Source: an uncultured Peptococcaceae bacterium
GTDB lineage: Bacteria > Bacillota > Peptococcia > Peptococcales > Peptococcaceae
Direction of reading: 5' to 3'
Assembly: GCA_902462325.1 (NCBI GenBank)
Contig: CABQBF010000044.1
Span: forward strand, 1 to 18,192
DNA length: 18,192 nucleotides
The stretch's first letter is position 1, and the number at the start of each line of letters is the position of its first letter. This document shows, in pieces, positions 13,538-18,192 of the stretch. The translations under genes and the position numbers were made by a program. The notes below the pieces were generated by a model, which had not been told where the DNA came from, ran no database searches, and saw nothing but the letters and a program-made list of their open reading frames with translations.

Positions 13538-14113
13538 ATGAAACAAAAAATTGATAAACGAATTCTCGTTCGTACCTTATTTATGGTACCGCCGATGGCG
13601 CTGGTGTTATGCTGTACATCACAATTTGTTCGTTATGGCGGTATTCAGCTAGATTTATTGGCCAAATCCTTGCCGATTGGTTTTCTGTGTGCTTTTATCT
13701 GCAATTTATGGTTGCCGCTGGGTGAAAATGCCTTGTGGCTGGCCAAACATATGCCTGTGAAAAATGGCAAACACGTTTCCATGCTTGTTCCTATATTATT
13801 TTCTATGCAATTTGCAGCTATTATGACAGGGGTTATGTGTTTTTATAACATTGTAATTTTGGCTCATCAAGAAGTACTGATTTTTTTCAAATCTTGGGCT
13901 AAAGTATACATTCCCTGCTTTTGTATGGCTTATCTGGTATCTTCTTTGTGGAAACCATGGGCAGAACGCATCAGTTGGAAGTTAGTGCCGTTAAAAGAAA
14001 ATGCAGAGGTATCAACAGGATTGCCAGAACGAAAAGAGCAAGCTGACGGCGAAAAATCTTTTCCATGTTTGTCTGGCGAGCCTTGCGTAGAAGCAGTAAC
14101 GTCCAGCCATTAA
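13538..14113 (+). CDS. Duplicated four-span membrane protein, DUF2798-like
   Basis: The 191-residue protein has about four hydrophobic spans (near residues 12-30, 40-62, 80-107 and 118-137) and a hydrophilic C-terminal tail of about 50 residues. The two halves look homologous: the first ends in GFLCAFICNLWLPLGENALW and the second in CFCMAYLVSSLWKPWAERISW, sharing a W/P/E/W spacing. This two-repeat layout recalls DUF2798 membrane proteins, function unknown. ATG 13538 follows AAAGGAAG (13522-13529) at a suitable distance; an earlier frame opening at 13475 lies inside the leader hairpin and can be excluded. The gene is preceded by a strong promoter and a terminator-bearing leader, so its expression is probably controlled by attenuation. 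Confidence 0.75.
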   Translation: MKQKIDKRILVRTLFMVPPMALVLCCTSQFVRYGGIQLDLLAKSLPIGFLCAFICNLWLPLGENALWLAKHMPVKNGKHVSMLVPILFSMQFAAIMTGVMCFYNIVILAHQEVLIFFKSWAKVYIPCFCMAYLVSSLWKPWAERISWKLVPLKENAEVSTGLPERKEQADGEKSFPCLSGEPCVEAVTSSH

Positions 14114-14129
14114 TGATTAGCGGCAAAAA

Positions 14130-14145
14130 TGTTTCACGTGAAACA
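14130..14145. promoter_or_regulatory. parS: parS centromere site
   Basis: TGTTTCACGTGAAACA is a perfect match to the bacterial parS consensus and lies in the intergenic gap 17 bases after the membrane gene. The palindrome extends to 22 bp (14127-14148). ParB loads on parS and spreads as a clamp to organise the origin region; sites cluster near oriC, as here. No cognate parAB operon lies in the window. Confidence 0.95.
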
Positions 14146-14165
14146 TTTGAAAAAATTCGTTATAG

Positions 14166-14204
14166 AAAAAGCTGCGTTGATTTTTTATCAGCGTAGCTTT
14201 TTTA
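14166..14204. terminator. Bidirectional terminator between convergent genes
   Basis: AAAAAGCTGCGTTGAT pairs with ATCAGCGTAGCTTTTT through a short T-rich loop, with two G-U wobbles. T-runs flank both ends when read on either strand, so it can stop transcription from the membrane-protein gene and from the CGGC gene on the minus strand. Confidence 0.88.
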
Positions 14205-14241
14205 TGAGCTTGTACTTTTAAATTGGTGTAAGTTAGAATTT

Positions 14242-14574
14242 TTAGTGAGTAAAATCCAAAATTCTTACGTTTTCGCCTACTTCTTTTTTCACTAAATCTT
14301 TCATTTTAGCTGCGAATGGGCAAGGATATCCGATAGGATTACCTTTCGTTATGCAAGAAGCAAAGGCAATGGTATCTGCTCCTCGTTTTACTAGTTCACG
14401 AGCCCGCAGTACCGATTTTTTTGCTGGACAACCGCCGCAGTTGATAAAACCGATGATTTCAATCGGTTCCTCTACGCCTTCAAAAGCCCCTTTCTTTTCT
14501 GCCACCATTTTGAAATCATTGGTGCCTGGGCAATAATCTTCTGTTTGCATACAACGAATAATTCCTACTTTCAT
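14242..14574 (-). CDS. CGGC-domain protein, putative metal binding
   Basis: The 110-residue protein has a CGGC domain: the N-terminal MKVGIIRCMQTEDYCPGTND, FINCGGCPAKK (44-53 region with the eponymous CGGC at 46-49), and FASCITKGNPIGYPCPF. Cysteines at 8, 15, 46, 49, 74 and 85 could bind a metal. The family is named for that motif and its function is unknown. On the minus strand the ribosome binding site AAAGGAGG (14583-14590) lies about eight bases before ATG 14574; the frame continues further upstream but overlaps the promoter. It is monocistronic and convergent with the membrane-protein gene, ending at the shared terminator. Confidence 0.9.
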   Translation of the reverse strand: MKVGIIRCMQTEDYCPGTNDFKMVAEKKGAFEGVEEPIEIIGFINCGGCPAKKSVLRARELVKRGADTIAFASCITKGNPIGYPCPFAAKMKDLVKKEVGENVRILDFTH

Positions 14575-14604
14575 AAGAAAATCCTCCTTTTTCATTTTGA
14601 AATT

Positions 14605-14633
14605 ATTGTATAAAAAATAAATAATTTTTGCAA
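14605..14633 (-). promoter_or_regulatory. Promoter of the CGGC gene
   Basis: Read on the minus strand, TTGCAA (14633-14628) and TACAAT (14610-14605) are 17 bp apart. The predicted transcript begins roughly 25 bases before the start at 14574. This supports the short start over longer frames that begin inside or upstream of the promoter. Confidence 0.75.
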
Positions 14634-14743
14634 TATAAATATTAAAATAAACATTACTGTGACGAAAATACAAATTAGATTAGTTTGTTTTTGTTTGTAT
14701 AAAAATAAAAATTTTCAACTATTTTTTGAAAGAGGTGTAAACT

Positions 14744-14857
14744 ATGTATAGAAAAATTAAGGACACAAAAACGGGAGGCGTAGCTCCTGTTTTTGTGTCC
14801 TTGAAGAAAAATTTCCTGCATCAATTAAAGCCGAATGTTTTCTGCGCGATTTTATAG
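14744..14857 (+). CDS. Possible small ORF (37 residues) antisense to the glycosyltransferase end
   Basis: An ATG at 14744 follows AGAGGTG (14731-14737) by six bases and opens a 38-codon frame. It runs through the 14759-14802 hairpin and into the antisense of the last codons of the glycosyltransferase, ending at TAG 14855. The peptide begins MYRKIKDTKTGG and is mildly basic. No homologue is known to me and no good -35 box lies upstream. The coding appearance may be accidental. Confidence 0.2.
   Translation: MYRKIKDTKTGGVAPVFVSLKKNFLHQLKPNVFCAIL
14759..14802 (-). terminator. Long hairpin terminator after the glycosyltransferase gene
   Basis: A 19-bp stem with one G-U wobble and a six-base loop runs from AAGGACAC (14759) to GTGTCCTT (14802). 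On the minus strand it lies 18 bases after the glycosyltransferase stop and is followed by TTAATTTTTC. It ends the glf-glycosyltransferase transcript. It is longer than the other terminators here. Confidence 0.8.
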
Positions 14858-15846
14858 CACAACTCTGCAAATTTGCGTCCGGCGGGGTTTTGTAACGTCA
14901 TGACGCGGCCAAATAATCCGTAGCGCAATTTTTTATACATGCGCGGATTGCTCAACTGTAAATATTCCCACAGCTCGTCCCGTTTGACCAGATTGGTGGC
15001 ATCATGAGAACGAATGAGCATGATAGAAGATATAGTCATCATGATTTCTAGGTAATTGTACATATACTGGCGTAATTTTTTGCTGGAAATCATGGTTTTG
15101 TCGGATAAATCGTAGTAATCAATCATCAGCTTATTGACGCGCAGTTGTTGGTCAACCCGTTTAATCATCACTTTTTCATTTACCGATTGGTCATCGCGGC
15201 CAATGAAGTAATGATAAAAGTCTACATCTAAATAATAAATGGTCTTTACTGCCGGCAGCGGTTGGTACACAAAAATGTTATCTACATAGAAAGTGTGCTT
15301 CGGCAATTCCAATTCACAATCCCGCAGCATTTGGGTGCGGTAGATAACCGAATGCATCAAAATATATTGGCCTTTTTTGAAATGCCCAATTTGGTCCCAA
15401 GTGAAAATTTCGTTTTGTGGCAGCACCGAGCGATAGTTCATTACTTTTTTGAACGACGCACCTTGTTTATCGTAAACAAAATTGGAAATGAGCATATCTA
15501 ATTGGCGATGCTCAGTCAGCATTTGTTTCAGCAACGTTAAAATTTCTTTGTAAGCCTTTGGGTCTACCCAGTCGTCGCTGTCTACTACTTTAAAGTAGGC
15601 GCCGGTGGCATTGCGCAGACCGGTATTTACTGCTTCACCGTGTCCGCCGTTTTCCTGATGAATGGCGCGGATGACATTGGGGTATTTGGCTGCATATTCA
15701 TCTGCGATACGGCCCGTATTATCTTTGGAGCCATCGTTAACAATTAAAATTTCTACATCGTCGCCACCAATTAACAGCGATTCAATGCAGTTTGCCATAT
15801 AGCTTTCTGAATTGTAAGAGGGAATTGCAATGGATAAAACCTTCAT
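14821..15846 (-). CDS. Glycosyltransferase family 2
   Basis: The 341-residue protein has a GT-A fold: SIAIPSYNSESYMANCIESLL at the N-terminus, IVNDGSKDNTGRIADEYA (34-51), HQENGGHGEAVNTGLRNATG (63-82) and the nucleotide-sugar and metal site VVDSDDW (87-93). The C-terminal 150 residues form a helical domain with no membrane span visible. It should add a sugar to a lipid-linked or surface glycan; donor and acceptor cannot be told. ATG 15846 follows GCAGGAGGC on the minus strand (around 15851-15858). It lies 13 bases after the glf stop, so it is co-transcribed with UDP-galactopyranose mutase, and galactofuranose is a reasonable guess for its donor. Confidence 0.92.
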   Translation of the reverse strand: MKVLSIAIPSYNSESYMANCIESLLIGGDDVEILIVNDGSKDNTGRIADEYAAKYPNVIRAIHQENGGHGEAVNTGLRNATGAYFKVVDSDDWVDPKAYKEILTLLKQMLTEHRQLDMLISNFVYDKQGASFKKVMNYRSVLPQNEIFTWDQIGHFKKGQYILMHSVIYRTQMLRDCELELPKHTFYVDNIFVYQPLPAVKTIYYLDVDFYHYFIGRDDQSVNEKVMIKRVDQQLRVNKLMIDYYDLSDKTMISSKKLRQYMYNYLEIMMTISSIMLIRSHDATNLVKRDELWEYLQLSNPRMYKKLRYGLFGRVMTLQNPAGRKFAELCYKIAQKTFGFN

Positions 15847-15859
15847 AATAGCCTCCTGC

Positions 15860-17008
15860 TTAACCTAATAAAGTGTCTGCCAATGTTAATGCCTTATCTA
15901 CAATGGCGTCGATATTATAGTATTTATATTCTGCCAGCCGTCCTAATAAATGAAACTGCGGATAGCCCTCCAGTAGCCGACAGTATTTTGCGTACAGCGC
16001 TAAATTTTCTTCATTGATGATAGAATAGTAGGGGATTTCGCCCGGCTTTCCACTGTAAGGCATCGGATATTCTTTCATGATGGTGGTGTGCTCAGGCATT
16101 TTCTGTCCGGTTAGCTTTTTAAATTCGGTAATGCGAGTGTAGTCTTCACTGACAGTATAGTTTACCACCGCTTTGGGCTGATAATCGCTTTTTTCGTGAT
16201 GCTCAAATACAAAATTTAAGGAGCGGTAAGGCAGTTGTCCATAGCAACAGGAGAAAAATTCGTCAATAGGACCAGTATAGATGACTTGTCCGGCAAATGG
16301 TTCTCCCTGAAAATAAATTTGTCCGTCTTGTAAACTGAGCAGCTCGTTGGCATCAGTATCCAGCATCAGTGTAATGTTGGGATAATCCAGCATTTTTTCA
16401 AACAGCGGTGTAAAGCCTTCTAACGGCATACCTTGATAAGCGTCCTGAAAATAGCCGTTATCCTCTGAAATGAGCACCGGCACACGAGCTGTTACACTGG
16501 GGTCAATTTCCTCCGGTTTTTGTCCCCATTGCTTTAATGTATAATGCAAAAAGATATTTTCATATACATAATCAGCAATGGCTTGAATATCTTTATCGGC
16601 ATTTTCTTTTAGTTGCAGAATAGGTACGCGGCTTTCCAAGCCATAGGTACTGATTAATTTTTCTCGCAGCACGGCGGCTTTTTCTTCACCGTAGACCAGC
16701 TTTAAAGTGTTCAAATTAAATGGCACTGGCATAAATTGTCCATGAATGTTGGCAACAACCTCATGCTTGTAGTTATACCACTGGGTAAAACGGGACAAAT
16801 AATCGTAAACATTTTTTTTGTTGGTATGAAAAATATGCGGTCCGTATTGATGAATCAGGATCCCTTCGTCGTCATATAAATCGTAGCAGTTGCCACCGAT
16901 ATGATTGCGCTTTTCGATGATGCATACATTTTGATTGCCGCGCTCTGCTAGCTCTCGGGCAACCACTGCCCCGGCAAAGCCGCAGCCTACAATAATACTA
17001 TCGTACAT
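15860..17008 (-). CDS. glf: UDP-galactopyranose mutase
   Basis: The 382-residue flavoprotein matches the Glf family length. The N-terminal FAD site is SIIVGCGFAGAVVAREL (Gly8, Gly10, Gly13) with IEKRNHIGGNCYD, and YGPHIFHTN (55-63) is the family active-site motif. Later signatures are QWGQKPEEIDPSVTARVP, VNYTVSEDYTRITEFK and the C-terminal GRLAEYKYYNID. It interconverts UDP-galactopyranose and UDP-galactofuranose, precursor of galactofuranosyl glycans. ATG 17008 is preceded by AGGAGGC (17020-17014). The longer frame to 17077 crosses the promoter and is not used. The glycosyltransferase follows directly, forming a surface-glycan operon; no further galactofuranose genes appear in the window. 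Confidence 0.96.
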   Translation of the reverse strand: MYDSIIVGCGFAGAVVARELAERGNQNVCIIEKRNHIGGNCYDLYDDEGILIHQYGPHIFHTNKKNVYDYLSRFTQWYNYKHEVVANIHGQFMPVPFNLNTLKLVYGEEKAAVLREKLISTYGLESRVPILQLKENADKDIQAIADYVYENIFLHYTLKQWGQKPEEIDPSVTARVPVLISEDNGYFQDAYQGMPLEGFTPLFEKMLDYPNITLMLDTDANELLSLQDGQIYFQGEPFAGQVIYTGPIDEFFSCCYGQLPYRSLNFVFEHHEKSDYQPKAVVNYTVSEDYTRITEFKKLTGQKMPEHTTIMKEYPMPYSGKPGEIPYYSIINEENLALYAKYCRLLEGYPQFHLLGRLAEYKYYNIDAIVDKALTLADTLLG

Positions 17009-17038
17009 AGAGCGCCTCCTTTTTACATAATTACGTAT

Positions 17039-17068
17039 ATTATAACACAATTGAGATTTCATTGTCAT
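17039..17068 (-). promoter_or_regulatory. Promoter of the glf operon
   Basis: On the minus strand ATGACA (17068-17063) and TATAAT (17044-17039) are 18 bp apart, with the ribosome binding site at 17020-17014 downstream. The -10 box is perfect and the -35 box matches five of six bases. The promoter lies inside the frame upstream of ATG 17008, confirming that start. Confidence 0.85.
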
Positions 17069-17202
17069 CCTGCCCATAGGTACAGATATTAATTTTTTGT
17101 GCGTTTTTTATAAAGAATGGTGAAAAATAAATTTTGACTAAGAAAATAAAAAATTGCTACAGATAAATCACCTGAAAATAAGAGGATTGCTGTTTGTGTT
17201 TC

Positions 17203-17211
17203 TGCTATAAT
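17203..17211 (+). promoter_or_regulatory. Possible extended -10 promoter of the ABC gene
   Basis: TGCTATAAT (17203-17211) is an extended -10 element, but no good -35 box lies 17 bp upstream. The rest of the 17069-17275 gap shows no hairpin, riboswitch or operator that I can recognise. Confidence 0.45.
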
Positions 17212-17275
17212 TTTGATACAATACCACTAAACAACTTTGCAGCAGTTGTGCGGATACAAAAGGTGGTGGATGCAG

Positions 17276-18001
17276 ATGACAGTGGCGTCTATTTGTCGGT
17301 TGCAACATGTGACAAAAGAATATCCGTTGCAAAAAGGCGTGCAGCGCATATTTTTCGATTTAACGCTGGATTTGCCTTTAGAAGGGATAACAGTTCTAGT
17401 AGGTAAAAGCGGCTGCGGAAAAACAACTCTGCTGCGTCTGATTGCCGGATTAGAACAGCCGGAGCAGGGAAAAATTTCTTTTGAGCAAAATCAAAAGCTG
17501 GTTCAGCCCAAAATCGGTATGGTTTTTCAGGAAAGCCGTTTACTACCGTGGCTCAATGTAGCGGAAAATATTATGCTGTCGCAAAATAAATGGAGCGATG
17601 CAGATGTACTGCCTTTTTTGGAATTGGTGGGCTTAGATGCTCGCCATTTACACAGCAAGCCTGATGCTTTATCGGGCGGCATGGCTCATCGCGTAGCCAT
17701 TGCCCGTGCTTTGGCTTATGCGCCTGATTTATTGCTGATGGACGAGCCCTTTGCCGCGTTGGACTATTTCACCCGTATGGCGTTGCAGCAAAAAGTGATT
17801 GAAATTCAACAGCAAACCAACACGGCAGTTATTTTTGTTACCCATAATGTAGATGAAGCCTTGCTCATTGCAAAACAAATTTTAGTGCTGAAAAAAGGGG
17901 CATCACCAATGGCCTTTTCTGTTGTGGAAGAGTATCCCCGCCAACTAGAACGGCCTGCATTGGTACAGTGTAAGAAAGCAATTCTGGATTTGCTGTTATG
18001 A
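17276..18001 (+). CDS. ABC transporter ATPase, nitrate/sulfonate/taurine type
   Basis: The 241-residue ATPase has every ABC motif in order: Walker A GKSGCGKTT (43-51), Q-loop Gln85 in GMVFQES, signature LSGGMAHRVAIARAL (132-146), Walker B LLLMDEP (152-158), and the His190 switch in FVTHNVDEAL. The PWLNVAENIML and DEPFAALDYFTR segments resemble the SsuB/NrtD/TauB subfamily, which energises import of sulfonates, nitrate, taurine or thiamine-pyrimidine precursors. The Met after LSGG replaces the more common Gln, as in many of these. ATG 17276 follows AGGTGG (17261-17266) at nine bases; ATG 17270 is the alternative. The permease and binding protein expected next to it are absent from the window. 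Confidence 0.88.
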   Translation: MTVASICRLQHVTKEYPLQKGVQRIFFDLTLDLPLEGITVLVGKSGCGKTTLLRLIAGLEQPEQGKISFEQNQKLVQPKIGMVFQESRLLPWLNVAENIMLSQNKWSDADVLPFLELVGLDARHLHSKPDALSGGMAHRVAIARALAYAPDLLLMDEPFAALDYFTRMALQQKVIEIQQQTNTAVIFVTHNVDEALLIAKQILVLKKGASPMAFSVVEEYPRQLERPALVQCKKAILDLLL

Positions 18002-18013
18002 GGTGAAACGGAT

Positions 18014-18088
18014 ATGAAACAAAATTTTATATTTTGGGTGACGGCAGCTTCTTTCTGCAATTTATGTTACAGAGAATGCAATCAATAA
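18014..18088 (+). pseudogene. Stub of a possible membrane permease gene
   Basis: An ATG at 18014, seven bases after GAGGTGA (18000-18006), begins MKQNFIFWVTAASF, which reads like a permease N-terminus entering its first span. It stops at TAA 18086 after 24 codons. The other forward frames continue briefly but do not rebuild a permease. The placement right after the ATPase suggests a deleted or disrupted permease gene. An assembly error near the end of the window, or a chance short ORF, is also possible. Confidence 0.35.
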
Positions 18089-18192
18089 AACTTTTGACCG
18101 GCAGGGCAATCGCCGTGAACAATAAAAAATTATGGTTCTGTAAAGAAGGTATGAAATAGAAACGAATAAGCATCAATAAAAATACAAAGAAA

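Noticed and set aside
17069..17275. A thiamine or other riboswitch upstream of the ABC ATPase
   Set aside because: No conserved riboswitch motif or terminator hairpin was visible in the gap.

Overview
The window looks like the replication-origin neighbourhood of a low-GC, anaerobic-type Bacillota chromosome. The order oriC, rpmH, rnpA, yidD, yidC, jag, then mnmE, mnmG, rsmG and a noc/parB-family gene is the conserved Bacillota origin block. Ferredoxin-type, CGGC and DUF5714 proteins fit an anaerobe. A Negativicutes-like gut or rumen organism is my impression only, from overall feel; no marker in the window proves it. The dnaA gene is not present and is expected on the minus strand just left of base 1.

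Layout. 1-528 is an AT-rich, gene-free origin region with six DnaA-box-like sites and the rpmH promoter. 529-3199 holds rpmH, rnpA, yidD, yidC and jag: ribosomal protein, RNase P protein and membrane-protein insertion. It ends in a strong terminator. 3225-4879 is a self-contained two-gene unit (TerD-family plus AIM24-family) inserted between jag and mnmE. 5049-5876 is a membrane 4Fe-4S protein. 5940-9944 is mnmE-mnmG-rsmG (tRNA wobble modification and 16S methylation). 9980-11479 is a compact accessory set: DUF5714, GNAT and TIGR04076. 11568-13357 is noc, DUF6054 and GNAT. 13377-14113 is a promoter, a structured terminator-containing leader and a duplicated-fold membrane protein. A perfect parS site follows at 14130-14145, beside a bidirectional terminator.

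The right end is on the other strand. A CGGC-domain protein (14242-14574) stands alone. UDP-galactopyranose mutase (15860-17008) and a family 2 glycosyltransferase (14821-15846) form a minus-strand operon for surface glycan. An ABC ATPase (17276-18001, plus strand) is followed only by a 24-codon stub where its permease would be expected.

Most notable points. (1) The noc-family protein carries Noc-type DNA-specificity residues and a possible membrane-targeting N-terminal helix, while the palindrome nearby is a parS site for a different protein. (2) A leader RNA with mutually exclusive pairings precedes the membrane protein at 13538. (3) A 14-codon leader ORF with a perfect Shine-Dalgarno sequence overlaps the yidC start. 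No rRNA, tRNA, CRISPR array or insertion sequence was seen.
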